DNA of 64,000 nucleotides from Citromicrobium sp. (GTDB taxonomy: Bacteria > Pseudomonadota > Alphaproteobacteria > Sphingomonadales > Sphingomonadaceae), in contig PBYQ01000040.1 in the NCBI GenBank assembly GCA_002729695.1, positions 1 through 64,000 of the forward strand. The letters run 5' to 3'. Shown piece by piece: positions 8,739 through 18,613 of this stretch (position 1 is its first letter; every line of letters starts with the position of its first letter). A program made the translations under genes and the position numbers. The notes beneath the pieces were generated by a model. The model saw nothing but the letters and a program-made list of their open reading frames with translations. It searched no databases and was not told where the DNA came from.

Positions 8739-9734
8739 ATGCGATTTCTCTCCGACAATGCCGCCAGCGTGCATCCGAAGGTGTGGGAGGCGATGCGTGC
8801 CGCCGATGGTCCCGATTCGCCGTATGACGGCGATACGCATTCGCAACAGCTCGACGATCGGTTTTCGCAGCTTTTCGGACGCGAAGTTGCGGTGCTGTGG
8901 GTCGCAACGGGCACTGCGGCCAATTGCCTTGCGCTGAGTGCGATGGTGCCCCCGCACGGCGGCGTGGTCTGCCATCGTGAGGCGCATATCGAAATGGACG
9001 AGGGCGGCGCGCCGGGCTTCTTTCTTCACGGGGCCAAGTTGATGCTGGCCGATGGAGAGGGTGCCAAGCTGACGCCGGACGCGATTCGCGCGGTGATCGA
9101 CCCGATCCGCGACGATGTGCACCAGGTGCAGCCGCACGCGATTTCGATCACCCAGGCCAGCGAGTATGGGCGCGCCTATCGCGCGGACGAAATCGCGGCG
9201 ATTTCCACGCTTGCCCGCGACCGCGGCCTTCGCCTGCACATGGACGGCGCGCGGTTTGCCAATGCGGCGGCGTTTCTGGATGTGTCGGCTGCCGAGGCTG
9301 CCGGCGACGTCGATGCGCTCAGTTTCGGGTGCGTGAAGAACGGCGGGATGAGCGCCGAGGCGATCGTGTTCTTCGACCCCGCGCTGGCCGATGTGGTCCG
9401 TTATCGCCGGAAGCGGGCGGGGCACCTGCAATCGAAGGGCCGCTACCTCGCAGCGCAGCTGCTTGCGATGATCGAGGACGATCTGTGGCTCGACGATGCG
9501 CGCGCCGCCAACGCCGCCGCGCAGGCGATTGCGCACTACGGCGCGGACCGGCTGATGCACCCGGTCGAGGCGAACGAGGTGTTCATCCGCCTCACCCCGC
9601 AGGAGCGCGAGGTGCTGCGCGAACAGGGTTTCCAGTTCTACGACTGGGGCGCCGACGCAGCCCGTTTCGTCGCCGCGTGGGATAGCGATCTTGCCGAGGC
9701 GCGCACGCTCGGCGAACGAATCGCCGACCTATGA
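8739..9734 (+). CDS. ltaE: Low-specificity L-threonine aldolase (PLP enzyme)
   Basis: Cleaves L-threonine or L-allo-threonine to glycine and acetaldehyde. 331 residues. The N terminus MRFLSDNAASVHP is a variant of the family DxRSDT start. HREAHIEMDEGGAP, HMDGARFANAA and the PLP lysine at residue 200 (SFGCVKNGG) are visible. An AGGGG ribosome site precedes the ATG. It overlaps the EamA exporter as ATGA, which suggests a small amino-acid metabolism/export unit. Some relatives act on other beta-hydroxy amino acids. Confidence 0.9.
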   Translation: MRFLSDNAASVHPKVWEAMRAADGPDSPYDGDTHSQQLDDRFSQLFGREVAVLWVATGTAANCLALSAMVPPHGGVVCHREAHIEMDEGGAPGFFLHGAKLMLADGEGAKLTPDAIRAVIDPIRDDVHQVQPHAISITQASEYGRAYRADEIAAISTLARDRGLRLHMDGARFANAAAFLDVSAAEAAGDVDALSFGCVKNGGMSAEAIVFFDPALADVVRYRRKRAGHLQSKGRYLAAQLLAMIEDDLWLDDARAANAAAQAIAHYGADRLMHPVEANEVFIRLTPQEREVLREQGFQFYDWGADAARFVAAWDSDLAEARTLGERIADL

Positions 9735-10687
9735 GCGCGACCGACAGCGGGATGCTGCGGCCTCGCGTGATCCTGCCTTTCGTTATCACCGGCACGATCT
9801 GGGGGTCGACCTGGCTCGTCATCACCGGCCAGATCGCCGACGTGCCCGCCGCATGGTCGGTCTTCTACCGCTTCGCGCTGGCAACCCCTGCGCTGTTTCT
9901 GGTGGCATTGCTGATGAAGCGGCGGCTGCAGCTGACCCGGCCCGAGCATCTGCTCGCGTTCGTGGTGGGTATCTTCCAGTTCAGCGGCAATTTCCTGTTC
10001 GTCTACCATGCAGAGCTTTACGTCACCTCTGGCATCGTCGCGATGATGTTCGGCCTGCTGATGGTGCCCAACGCATTGTTTGCACGCGCTTTTCTGGGCG
10101 AGAAGGTGAAGGGTGGCTTCATCGTCGGAAGCGGTATCGCCATCATTGGTGTGTCCTTCCTGCTAATCCACGAATGGCAGGCCAATCCCGATGCGGGGGT
10201 GATCGGCGGCAATGTGGCGCTGGGGATCGGACTGGCGATGGCGGGCATCCTCGCCGCATCGCTCGCCAATGTCGTGCAGGCCAACCCGACCGGGCGCGGC
10301 GTGCCGATGGTCAGCCTGCTCGCCTGGGCGATGCTCTATGGCACTTTGGCCGACCTCGGCTTTGCGTGGCTCACGGCCGGGCCGCCCACTGTGCCAAGCG
10401 ACCCCGGCTACTGGGCGGGGATCGTCTATCTCGCGTTGATCGGATCCGTGGTGACCTTCCCGCTGCACTACGGCCTCGTGCGCGAGATCGGGGCAGGGCG
10501 CACCGCGTATAATTCGATCCTGACGATCTCGGTTGCGATGCTGCTTTCGACGCTGTTCGAGGACTATCGCTGGACGTGGCTAACCGCCAGCGGGATGGCG
10601 CTTGCGGTGATCGGCATGATGCTGGCGCTGAAGGCGCGGCGCCAGAAAGCGGTGCAGGTGCAGCAGTCAGGGTCGCTCAGACACTAG
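9731..10687 (+). CDS. EamA/DMT-family permease
   Basis: 318 residues with about ten hydrophobic helices arranged as two EamA repeats. The second repeat begins near residue 165; the first opens with VITGTIWGSTWLVITGQIA. Members export amino acids or other metabolites across the inner membrane. Translation is probably coupled to the aldolase through ATGA. The stop (TAG 10685-10687) overlaps the stop of the convergent epimerase gene, so there is no room for a terminator between them. Confidence 0.88.
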   Translation: MSATDSGMLRPRVILPFVITGTIWGSTWLVITGQIADVPAAWSVFYRFALATPALFLVALLMKRRLQLTRPEHLLAFVVGIFQFSGNFLFVYHAELYVTSGIVAMMFGLLMVPNALFARAFLGEKVKGGFIVGSGIAIIGVSFLLIHEWQANPDAGVIGGNVALGIGLAMAGILAASLANVVQANPTGRGVPMVSLLAWAMLYGTLADLGFAWLTAGPPTVPSDPGYWAGIVYLALIGSVVTFPLHYGLVREIGAGRTAYNSILTISVAMLLSTLFEDYRWTWLTASGMALAVIGMMLALKARRQKAVQVQQSGSLRH

Positions 10688-11496
10688 AGCAAGCTGCGCA
10701 AGCCTTCGCGATATGTCGGATAGCGCGGCTGCCATCGCAGAACGCGCTTCGCCTTGAGGTTTGCGACCCGCCGGTTCTCCGCATAGAAACCGCGCGCCAT
10801 CGGGCTGAGGTCGGCTTCTTCCAGCGAGATCAGCGGTGGCGGATCGATACTCAGCAGAGCGCATGCTTCCTCGACCACCGCGTTCTGGCTGGCGGGCAGG
10901 TCGTCGCCCAGATTGTATGCACCGCGCGGCGCATCGCTGGTCAGAGCGGCAACCACGCCGCTTGCGATGTCGTCGACATGCACCCGGCTGAAAACCTGAT
11001 CGGGCAGGTCGATCCGCTTTGCCTTACCCTCTTCGATACGCTCGAAAATGCTGCGGCCCGGGCCGTAGATGCCTGGCAGGCGGAAGACCCGCGCACCGAT
11101 ATCGAGCCAGCCACGGTCCGCTTCTGCTCGCGCATTGCGGCGACCCTTGCCGGTTTGCGCAATGGTAGGCGTCGCCTCATCGACCCATGCGCCCTCCCGA
11201 TCGCCGTAGACCCCAGTGGATGAGAGGTAGAATACGCCGATTTTTCCGGCGACTTCGAGATGAAGGATCTCCTCGAAATAGGTCGCAAGGACTGGATCCT
11301 CGCCCGACGATTTATCGGGCGGCACCGAGGAGAGCACCGCATCCGCGCCCGCCAGCTCGGCCACCACCGCGTCCCGGTCGTCGAACGACAGGTTGCCCTT
11401 GCTGCCGGTCGCCACCACTTCCCAACCGAGTGATTGCACCTCGCGTGCGATTCGCCCGGCGCTATAGCCGAGCCCGAAGATGAACAATTTTGGCAT
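10684..11496 (-). CDS. NAD-dependent epimerase/dehydratase family protein, YeeZ-like
   Basis: 270 residues. An N-terminal Rossmann fold opens with MPKLFIFGLGYSAGRIAR (GxGYSAxxIA). YLSSTGVYGDREGAWVDE holds the extended-SDR Tyr region, and FRLPGIYGPGRS is a family signature. The closest named relative is YeeZ, whose substrate is not defined. The start is ATG 11496; upstream in-frame sequence to 11649 lies inside the divergent pepN gene. It is divergent from pepN with a 46-base spacer that must hold both promoters. Confidence 0.85.
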   Translation of the reverse strand: MPKLFIFGLGYSAGRIAREVQSLGWEVVATGSKGNLSFDDRDAVVAELAGADAVLSSVPPDKSSGEDPVLATYFEEILHLEVAGKIGVFYLSSTGVYGDREGAWVDEATPTIAQTGKGRRNARAEADRGWLDIGARVFRLPGIYGPGRSIFERIEEGKAKRIDLPDQVFSRVHVDDIASGVVAALTSDAPRGAYNLGDDLPASQNAVVEEACALLSIDPPPLISLEEADLSPMARGFYAENRRVANLKAKRVLRWQPRYPTYREGLRSLL

Positions 11497-11542
11497 CGCG
11501 CGCGATGCTGCCACAGATGACTGCCGGAAGGAATGCGACGTA

Positions 11543-14185
11543 ATGGACCAGCCGAGCGATCTCCCCACCGCCGCCAATGCTCCCTCAGGCTCGCCCGTCC
11601 TGCCTGATGCCGCGCCCGAGCCGGAGGAGCCGGCGGTGATTCGCCGCAAGGATTATGCCCCGTTCGCGTGGCGTGTACCGGCAATCCGGCTCGATTTCGA
11701 TCTCGGGATCGAGACGACGCGGGTCAAAGCGACACTGACGGTCGAACCCAATCCGGATGCCGAGGCGGAGGAGGAAATCCGCCTCGATGGGGACGGTCTG
11801 GTTCTGGAGCGCGTGCATGTCGATGGTGAAGAGCGCACCGACTGGCGGCGGGATGGCGAGGCACTGATCGTCCCGCTCGGCGCAGGCGAGCATACACTGA
11901 CGATCGTCACCCGCATCCTCCCGTCCGAGAACACGCAGCTGATGGGGCTCTATGCGAGCAATGGGATGCTGTGCACCCAATGCGAGGCGGAGGGTTTCCG
12001 GCGGATCACCTTCTTCCCCGACCGGCCCGATGTCCTTTCGGTCTACACCGTGCGGATGGCGGCCGACCGCAAGGCGTTCCCCATCCTGCTTTCCAACGGC
12101 AATCCGGTCGAGGAGGGCGTGCTGGAAGATGGCCGCCACTTCGCCGAATGGCACGATCCCTGGCCCAAGCCGTCGTACCTCTTCGCGCTGGTCGCGGGCG
12201 ATCTGGTCGCGCGGACCGGCAGCTTCACCACCATGTCCGGGCGTGAGGTCGCGCTTGGGGTGTGGGTTCGCGAGGAAGACCTGCCGCGCACAAGCCATGC
12301 GATGGAATCGATCAAGCGGTCGATGAAATGGGACGAGGAAACCTTCGGCCGCGAATACGATCTCGACCGGTTCAACATCGTCGCCGTGGGCGATTTCAAC
12401 ATGGGCGCGATGGAGAACAAGGGCCTCAACATCTTCAACACCAAATACGTGCTGGCGGACGAGGAAACCGCGACCGACGCCGATTTCGATGCGGTCGAAG
12501 GCGTGATCGGACACGAGTACTTCCACAACTGGTCGGGCAACCGGATTACCTGCCGCGACTGGTTCCAGCTGAGCCTGAAGGAAGGCTTCACCGTGTTGCG
12601 CGACCAGCTGTTCAGTGAGGATATGCATGGCGCGGCGGTCAAGCGGATCGGCGATGTGCGCGTTCTGCGGAGTGTGCAGTTCCCCGAGGACAGCGGGCCT
12701 TTCGCGCATCCGATCCGGCCCGATAGTTACAAGGAAATCAGCAACTTCTACACCGCGACCGTGTATAACAAGGGCGCCGAGGTGATCCGCATGATGCGCA
12801 GCATGGCGGGTATCGAGGCGTTCCGGAAGGGCAGCGATCTCTATTTCGAACGCCACGATGGCGAGGCCGCGACCTGCGAGGATTTTGTGCGCGCGATGGA
12901 AGACGGCGCGGGGCTCGACCTCACCCAGTTCCGCCGCTGGTACGAACAGGCGGGTACCCCGCAGGTGACCGCCGAGCAGGAGCACGAGGGCGAGACCGTG
13001 ACGCTCGTCCTGAAACAGGTCGTCCCGCCGACGCCGGGCCAGCCGGAAAAGTCCCCGGTGCCGATCCCATTGCGAATCGCGCTGTTCGATCGCGAGAGTG
13101 GCGACCATTCGGGCGAGCAACTGATCGTGCTGACCGAAGCCGAGCAGGAATTCTCCTTCGAAGGCTTTGCCAAGCCACCGATCCTTTCGATCAACCGAGG
13201 GTACACCGCACCGATCGCGCTCGACCGGGATATCTCGCGTGACGATCTGGTCTTCCTTGCCGCGCACGACGACGACAGTTTCGCGCGGCACGAGGCGATG
13301 CAGGAGCTGCTGCTCGGTTACCTGCTGGGCGAGGGCGACGACGATGCACGCGCGGCCATTGGCACGGCGACGCAGGCCGTGCTGGCCGACGAGGCGCTCG
13401 ATAACGAGATGCGCGCCGAGCTGCTCACCCTGCCGCCTTTCGCCTATCTCGGCGAGCGCTCGAAGATCTACGATCCGGGCGCGATGGTTGAAAAGCGCGA
13501 AGGGCTGAAGGTCTGGCTGGGGCAGGAGTTCGCCGAGCAATTCCGCGACTACCACGAGCGGCTGACCAATCTGGCGCGCGAGGAAGGCGCGCAGGGCAAG
13601 CAGGCGCGGCGGATGCGCTCGCTCGCGCTCGGCTACATTGCCGCAGCGGACGAGGCAGAGGGCGCGCGTCTGGGTCTCGCCCAATATCGCGCCGCCGCCG
13701 GGATGACCGAAAGGCAGGGCGCGCTCGCCGTGCTGGCCGGTCTCGATGGGGCGGAGCGAGAAGAAGCGCTGGCCGACTTCTACGCTCGCTTTGCCGACAA
13801 CCCGCTGGTGGTCGACAAGTGGTTTACGCTTCAGGCCACATCGCTACGGCCCAACGTGCTGGAAGAGGTCGAGAAGCTCGCCAGGCACGAGGCCTTTACC
13901 ATCTCCAATCCTAACCGGGTGCGTTCGCTCTACGGTGCGATGTCGGGCAATCCGGTGGCCTTCCACCAGGAAAGCGGCGCGGGCTACCGGATGATTGCCG
14001 ACCTGATTCTGGAGCTGAACCTGCGCAATCCGCAGCTCGCGGCGCGTTTCGTTCCGTCGCTCGGGCGTTGGCGGCGGGTCGAGCCGGGCCGGTCGGCCCT
14101 CATGCGCGCCGAGCTGGAGCGGATCGCGGCGGCGGGCACGCTGTCGCGCGACGTGGCCGAGCAGGTCGAGGCGAGCCTTGGCTGA
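11543..14185 (+). CDS. pepN: Aminopeptidase N (M1 family)
   Basis: Zinc aminopeptidase that removes N-terminal residues from peptides. 880 residues, the normal PepN size. The exopeptidase motif GAMEN is at residues 288-292 and the zinc site HEYFH at 324-328, followed by the NWSGNRITCRDWFQLSLKEG signature (cut: NRITCRDWFQLSLKEG). The start is ATG 11543 with GGAAGGA upstream; ATG 11480 lies in the divergent gene. It is followed at one base by pgeF. Confidence 0.97.
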   Translation: MDQPSDLPTAANAPSGSPVLPDAAPEPEEPAVIRRKDYAPFAWRVPAIRLDFDLGIETTRVKATLTVEPNPDAEAEEEIRLDGDGLVLERVHVDGEERTDWRRDGEALIVPLGAGEHTLTIVTRILPSENTQLMGLYASNGMLCTQCEAEGFRRITFFPDRPDVLSVYTVRMAADRKAFPILLSNGNPVEEGVLEDGRHFAEWHDPWPKPSYLFALVAGDLVARTGSFTTMSGREVALGVWVREEDLPRTSHAMESIKRSMKWDEETFGREYDLDRFNIVAVGDFNMGAMENKGLNIFNTKYVLADEETATDADFDAVEGVIGHEYFHNWSGNRITCRDWFQLSLKEGFTVLRDQLFSEDMHGAAVKRIGDVRVLRSVQFPEDSGPFAHPIRPDSYKEISNFYTATVYNKGAEVIRMMRSMAGIEAFRKGSDLYFERHDGEAATCEDFVRAMEDGAGLDLTQFRRWYEQAGTPQVTAEQEHEGETVTLVLKQVVPPTPGQPEKSPVPIPLRIALFDRESGDHSGEQLIVLTEAEQEFSFEGFAKPPILSINRGYTAPIALDRDISRDDLVFLAAHDDDSFARHEAMQELLLGYLLGEGDDDARAAIGTATQAVLADEALDNEMRAELLTLPPFAYLGERSKIYDPGAMVEKREGLKVWLGQEFAEQFRDYHERLTNLAREEGAQGKQARRMRSLALGYIAAADEAEGARLGLAQYRAAAGMTERQGALAVLAGLDGAEREEALADFYARFADNPLVVDKWFTLQATSLRPNVLEEVEKLARHEAFTISNPNRVRSLYGAMSGNPVAFHQESGAGYRMIADLILELNLRNPQLAARFVPSLGRWRRVEPGRSALMRAELERIAAAGTLSRDVAEQVEASLG

Positions 14186-14186
14186 C

Positions 14187-14954
14187 ATGCAAAAGGGTCC
14201 CATCCCGATAAGGGCGGGTGCGCTCGAAGGCGTGACGCACGGCTTTTTCGGTCGGGAGGGCGGCGTTTCGACCGGCGCTGTGGCCGGATTGCAGATCGGG
14301 CAGGGCGCGGGCGACGATCCTGCGGCAGTCGAGGAGAACCGGGCGCGCGTGATTGCCGCGCTGTCACCGGGCGCGGGGCTGGTCTTGCCGTATCAGGTGC
14401 ATTCCGCCGATGCCGCCATCGTGACCGCGCCGATGGCCGATGAAGACCGACCACGTGTCGATGCTTTCGTGACCGCAACTCCCGGTCTGTTGATCGGGGT
14501 CGTGACCGCCGATTGCGCCCCGGTCCTGCTCGCCGATGCGCAGGCTGGCGTAGTCGCGGCGGCGCACGCGGGCTGGCGCGGTGCGAAGGGCGGGGTGCTT
14601 GCGACCACAATCGACGCGATGGTCGCGCTTGGCGCGGATCGCGGACGGATCGCCGCGGCGATCGGGCCCACGATTGCGCAGCCAAGTTACGAGGTCGACA
14701 CGGCATTTTTCAACGCATTTTGCGCGGACGATGCAGGCAATGCCCAATTCTTCCTCCCCGGGAAACCGGACCATCACCAGTTCGACCTACCTGCTTTCGT
14801 CACCCGCCAGCTCCGGACTGCCGGTGTGTCGACGATCGAGAATCTCGCGCTCGATACCTATGCCGATCCGGCGCGGTTCTACTCTTTCCGCCGCGCAACG
14901 CACCGGGGCGAAGCGACCTATGGTCGGCAGGGCGCGTTCATCTGCATCGACTGA
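14187..14954 (+). CDS. pgeF: Purine nucleoside phosphorylase / polyphenol oxidase, YfiH family
   Basis: 255 residues from ATG 14187; a TTG at 14178 overlapping pepN is an alternative start and has a slightly better GAGG upstream. The family metal site is spread over YQVHSAD, TADCAPVLLAD and AHAGWRGAKGG. E. coli YfiH (PgeF) edits peptidoglycan precursors, and LACC1/YfiH enzymes also show purine nucleoside phosphorylase and oxidase activity. It follows pepN in one transcription unit. Confidence 0.92.
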   Translation: MQKGPIPIRAGALEGVTHGFFGREGGVSTGAVAGLQIGQGAGDDPAAVEENRARVIAALSPGAGLVLPYQVHSADAAIVTAPMADEDRPRVDAFVTATPGLLIGVVTADCAPVLLADAQAGVVAAAHAGWRGAKGGVLATTIDAMVALGADRGRIAAAIGPTIAQPSYEVDTAFFNAFCADDAGNAQFFLPGKPDHHQFDLPAFVTRQLRTAGVSTIENLALDTYADPARFYSFRRATHRGEATYGRQGAFICID

Positions 14955-15151
14955 TGCTTTCACACCTGCGCCACACTCTTGCGCAAAAGGCCATTGGCAG
15001 CCCGCACCTTACGCGCTAACAGCCCCGGCACATGGGAAAGGGGGCCCGCTCCCCGGCACCCGGGGGCCGAGCGGATCGCCCGAATTCCCAGAGAAAAAAG
15101 CAACACGGGCAGCGCGGCAACCGCCGCTGTGCACGCGACAAGGCAGGAACG

Positions 15152-15730
15152 ATGGCAGACGCAACCGGTGCCGCAACCGCGGAACCCAACGAGATCGGCG
15201 AAAACAGCGAAGGCGTGCGCCGTCGCGATTTCATCAATATCGCAGCGCTGAGCGCGGCCGGAGTCGGCGGTGCGGCGGTGCTCTATCCGCTGATCAGCCA
15301 GATGGCGCCTTCGGCGGACGTGCTTGCCGAGAGCACGACCGAAGTCGACGTCTCCGCGATCGAACCGGGGCAGGCGATCAAGGCGGTGTTCCGCAAGCAG
15401 CCGCTGTTCGTGCGTCGCCTGACGCCGACCGAGATCAAGGAAGCCAACGACGTGCCGCTTTCCGCGTTGCGCGATCCCGAAACGCTGGCCGACCGGACCA
15501 AGGAAGGTCACACGGACATGCTGGTGACCATGGGCGTTTGCACCCACCTGGGCTGTGTGCCGCTGGGTGCCGCCGAGGGCGAGAACAAGGGCGAGTTCGG
15601 CGGTTATTTCTGCCCCTGCCACGGTTCGAGCTACGACACTGCTGCGCGTATCCGCAAGGGCCCGGCGCCCAAGAACCTCGTGGTTCCGGATTACGTGTTC
15701 AGCTCCGACACCACGATTACCGTCGGCTAA
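15152..15730 (+). CDS. petA: Ubiquinol-cytochrome c reductase iron-sulfur (Rieske) subunit
   Basis: Electron carrier of the cytochrome bc1 complex in the inner membrane. 192 residues. Twin-arginine signal/anchor [15 protein letters not shown] near residue 23. The [2Fe-2S] ligands are in CTHLGC (130-135) and CPCH (154-157). The start is ATG 15152 with AAGGCAGGA upstream; the longer frame from 15032 has no homologous character. It is first in petABC, 21 bases before petB. Confidence 0.97.
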   Translation: MADATGAATAEPNEIGENSEGVRRRDFINIAALSAAGVGGAAVLYPLISQMAPSADVLAESTTEVDVSAIEPGQAIKAVFRKQPLFVRRLTPTEIKEANDVPLSALRDPETLADRTKEGHTDMLVTMGVCTHLGCVPLGAAEGENKGEFGGYFCPCHGSSYDTAARIRKGPAPKNLVVPDYVFSSDTTITVG

Positions 15731-15751
15731 GGCAAGAGAAAGACGAGAGCG

Positions 15752-17041
15752 ATGAGTTTTCCCTGGGCCAAGGAATATACCCCGGCGAGCGGGTTCACCA
15801 AGTGGATCGACGAAAAGCTGCCTCTGCCGCGCTTCGTCTATAACGCGGTGGGCGCGGGCTATCCGGTGCCGCGCAACCTGAACTACATGTGGAATTTCGG
15901 TGTGCTGGCGGGCTTCTGCCTCGTTCTGCAGATCGTCACCGGCGTGGTTCTGGCGATGCACTACGCCGCCAATGCGCAGGTCGCTTTCGGCACGGTCGAA
16001 CACATCATGCGCGACGTGAACTGGGGCTGGATGCTGCGTTACATGCACGCCAACGGCGCCAGCTTCTTCTTCCTCGTGCTGTACCTACACATTTTCCGCG
16101 GCTTTTTCTATTCATCCTACAAGGCCCCGCGCGAGATGATCTGGCTGCTCGGCGTGGTCATCTTCCTGCTTTGCATGGCGACCGCCTTCATGGGCTACGT
16201 GCTGCCGTGGGGTCAGATGAGCTTCTGGGGCGCCAAGGTCATCACCGGCCTGTTCAGCGCTATCCCGCTGGTCGGCGAGCCAATCCAGGTCTGGCTGCTG
16301 GGCGGCTATGCGCCTGACAATGCCTCGCTCAACCGTTTCTTCAGCCTGCACTTCCTGCTGCCCTTCGTGATCGCCGGCGTGGTGATCCTCCATATCTGGG
16401 CGCTGCACATTCCCGGTTCGTCCAACCCGACCGGGGTCGAAGTGAAGAGCGAAAGCGACACCGTGCCGTTCCACCCGTATTACACGGCGAAGGATGGCTT
16501 CGGGCTCGGCGTATTCCTCATCATCTACTGCGTGGTCGTGTTCTTCCTGCCGAACATGCTCGGCCACCCGGACAACTATATCGAGGCAAACCCGCTTTCG
16601 ACGCCTGCGCACATCGTGCCGGAATGGTATTTCTATCCGTTCTACGCGATCCTGCGTGCCTTCACGTTCGACTTCATCCTCGAAGCGAAGCTGTGGGGCG
16701 TGCTTGCCATGTTCAGCTCGATCCTGCTGTGGTTCCTGCTGCCATGGCTCGATCGTTCGCCGGTTCGCAGCGGCCATTATCGTCCGCTGTTCCGGATCTT
16801 CTTCATGATCTTCGTGGCCGACATGGCGGTGCTGTTCTATTGCGGCGGTGCGCCGGCCGAAGAACCCTACGTGATGATCAGTCAGATCGCGACGGCGTAT
16901 TACTTCCTGCATTTCCTCGTGATTCTGCCGATCGTCTCCTCGATCGAGAAGCCGAAGCCTCTGCCTTATTCGATTACAGAGGCGGTGCTGGGTTCCGACA
17001 AGAAGGCCGTGCTGGGCGAAAACACCCAGCCCGCCACCTGA
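15752..17041 (+). CDS. petB: Cytochrome b of the bc1 complex
   Basis: 429 residues with eight or nine membrane helices. It binds hemes bL and bH and the two quinone sites. The helix B region is [32 protein letters not shown] and the Qo-site PEWY ([16 protein letters not shown]) are clear. Full length, without fusion to cytochrome c1. It is the middle gene of petABC. Confidence 0.98.
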   Translation: MSFPWAKEYTPASGFTKWIDEKLPLPRFVYNAVGAGYPVPRNLNYMWNFGVLAGFCLVLQIVTGVVLAMHYAANAQVAFGTVEHIMRDVNWGWMLRYMHANGASFFFLVLYLHIFRGFFYSSYKAPREMIWLLGVVIFLLCMATAFMGYVLPWGQMSFWGAKVITGLFSAIPLVGEPIQVWLLGGYAPDNASLNRFFSLHFLLPFVIAGVVILHIWALHIPGSSNPTGVEVKSESDTVPFHPYYTAKDGFGLGVFLIIYCVVVFFLPNMLGHPDNYIEANPLSTPAHIVPEWYFYPFYAILRAFTFDFILEAKLWGVLAMFSSILLWFLLPWLDRSPVRSGHYRPLFRIFFMIFVADMAVLFYCGGAPAEEPYVMISQIATAYYFLHFLVILPIVSSIEKPKPLPYSITEAVLGSDKKAVLGENTQPAT

Positions 17042-17091
17042 TCCCTGCAACCGATTTCCTTGAGACGACGGACGAAAGTTAAGGACACCCG

Positions 17092-17964
17092 ATGATCCGC
17101 ATTATTGCCGCCCTTGCCGGTCTCGTCTTTGCAGGCGTTGCCCTGCTCGCGTTCTTCAACGGGGCGTACACTGCGCTCACCGAAGAGCCGCAGCATTCGG
17201 CCGATCACGAGTTCCACCTCGAAGCGCACGGGCCCAAAGGCGGCTTCAGCTTCGACGGTCCGACCGGCAACTGGGACATCGCCCAGCTGCAGCGCGGCCT
17301 GAAGGTCTACAGCGAAGTCTGCTCGGCGTGCCACAGCCTCAAGTTCGTCGCCTTCCGCGACCTCGAAGAGCTTGGCTACAGCGAGGCACAGGTGAAGGCG
17401 TTCGCCGCGACCAAGCAGGTGCCGGGGATAGATCCGAACACCGGCGAAGCAACCACACGCCCGGGCGAGCCGACCGACTATTTCCCGTCGCCCTATCCCA
17501 ATGCGGTTGCGGCTGCGGCGGCCAACAACAATGCCATTCCGCCCGATCTTTCGCTGATGACCAAGGCGCGCCACCACGGCAGCGACTACGTCTATTCGCT
17601 GCTGACCGGGTTCACCGATCCGGCGACGTTCGAAAAGGACGGCAAGCGGCTGATGGAGGAGTTCCCGGACTTCACCACGCCCGACGGCCTGTACTTCAAT
17701 CCCTATTTCGGGAACCTCAACCTCGCCATGTCGCCGCCGCTGGTGGCCGAGGGCCAGGTGACCTATGATGACGGCACAAAGGCAACCGTGCCGCAGATGG
17801 CCGAAGACGTCGCCGCTTTCCTGACCTGGACCGCCGAGCCCAAGCTCGTCGAGCGGCGCCAGACCGGCTGGGGTGTGCTCGTCTTCCTGCTGTTTGCGAC
17901 CGTGCTGGCCTACTTCGCCAAGAAGCAAATCTGGGCGGGCGTGAAGCCCAAGAAGAAGGCCTGA
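17092..17964 (+). CDS. petC: Cytochrome c1 of the bc1 complex
   Basis: 290 residues. An N-terminal hydrophobic segment (about 3-22) serves as signal. The heme c attachment site CSACH is at 77-81; the methionine ligand region is NLAMSPPLV near residue 220. A C-terminal helix (VLVFLLFATVLAYFAKKQIW) anchors it. It passes electrons from the Rieske protein to cytochrome c. GGACACCC precedes the ATG. It ends the pet operon, 22 bases before apt. Confidence 0.97.
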   Translation: MIRIIAALAGLVFAGVALLAFFNGAYTALTEEPQHSADHEFHLEAHGPKGGFSFDGPTGNWDIAQLQRGLKVYSEVCSACHSLKFVAFRDLEELGYSEAQVKAFAATKQVPGIDPNTGEATTRPGEPTDYFPSPYPNAVAAAAANNNAIPPDLSLMTKARHHGSDYVYSLLTGFTDPATFEKDGKRLMEEFPDFTTPDGLYFNPYFGNLNLAMSPPLVAEGQVTYDDGTKATVPQMAEDVAAFLTWTAEPKLVERRQTGWGVLVFLLFATVLAYFAKKQIWAGVKPKKKA

Positions 17965-17986
17965 CCCGATCCCCACGGACGCATCC

Positions 17987-18541
17987 GTGAAAAGTCGCGC
18001 ACTGCTCGATATCGAGCAGCTTCGCGCGACCATTCGCACCGTTCAGGACTTTCCCAAGCCCGGCATCCAGTTTCGGGATATCAGCACGTTGCTGGCCGAT
18101 CCGGCGGCGCTGCATGGCAGCGTTGCACTATTGGCCGAACACGCCCGTGCCTCCGGCGCGACGGTCATCGCCGGGATGGAGGCACGCGGCTTCATCTTCG
18201 GTGCCGCGGTGGCGATCGAGGCGGGCCCGGGCTTCGTCCCGATCCGCAAGCCCGGCAAACTGCCCGTCGAAACGATCGGCGTAGACTATCAGCTGGAATA
18301 CGGGACCGACCGGCTCGAGGTGGATCCCGACGCGATCGCTCAGGGCGCGAAGGTCGCGCTGGTCGACGACCTGATTGCCACCGGTGGCACAGCTCTCGCT
18401 GCGGCGGAACTGGTTCGCAAGGCGGGCGGCGAAGTCGCCGCCGCGCTGTTCGTGGTCGACCTGCCCGATCTGGGCGGCGCCGCGCGATTGCGGGATTCGA
18501 ACATCGAGGTGCACACGCTGCTCGCCTTCGAAGGCGAGTAA
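17987..18541 (+). CDS. apt: Adenine phosphoribosyltransferase
   Basis: Salvages adenine to AMP with PRPP. 184 residues from GTG 17987. Family features: VQDFPKPGIQFRDISTLL near the N terminus, AGMEARGFIFG, and the PRPP loop VALVDDLIATGGTA with acidic residues at 127-128. It lies 22 bases after petC and is probably cotranscribed with the pet genes; I know no functional link. Confidence 0.95.
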   Translation: MKSRALLDIEQLRATIRTVQDFPKPGIQFRDISTLLADPAALHGSVALLAEHARASGATVIAGMEARGFIFGAAVAIEAGPGFVPIRKPGKLPVETIGVDYQLEYGTDRLEVDPDAIAQGAKVALVDDLIATGGTALAAAELVRKAGGEVAAALFVVDLPDLGGAARLRDSNIEVHTLLAFEGE

Positions 18542-18613
18542 CCTTGCCAATCCGAGGGGCGAGGAACACAATCGCCCCACCTGCCGTTGGTTGCGGGTTG
18601 AAGGGGGTACGGT

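Noticed and set aside
11585..13684. 699-residue open frame opposite pepN
   Set aside because: Complete overlap with pepN, which carries GAMEN and HEXXH motifs; the antisense protein has no domain character.
14955..15151. GC-rich hairpins in the petA leader (around 15045-15075)
   Set aside because: Short imperfect stems with no U run; not distinguishable from background at this GC content.
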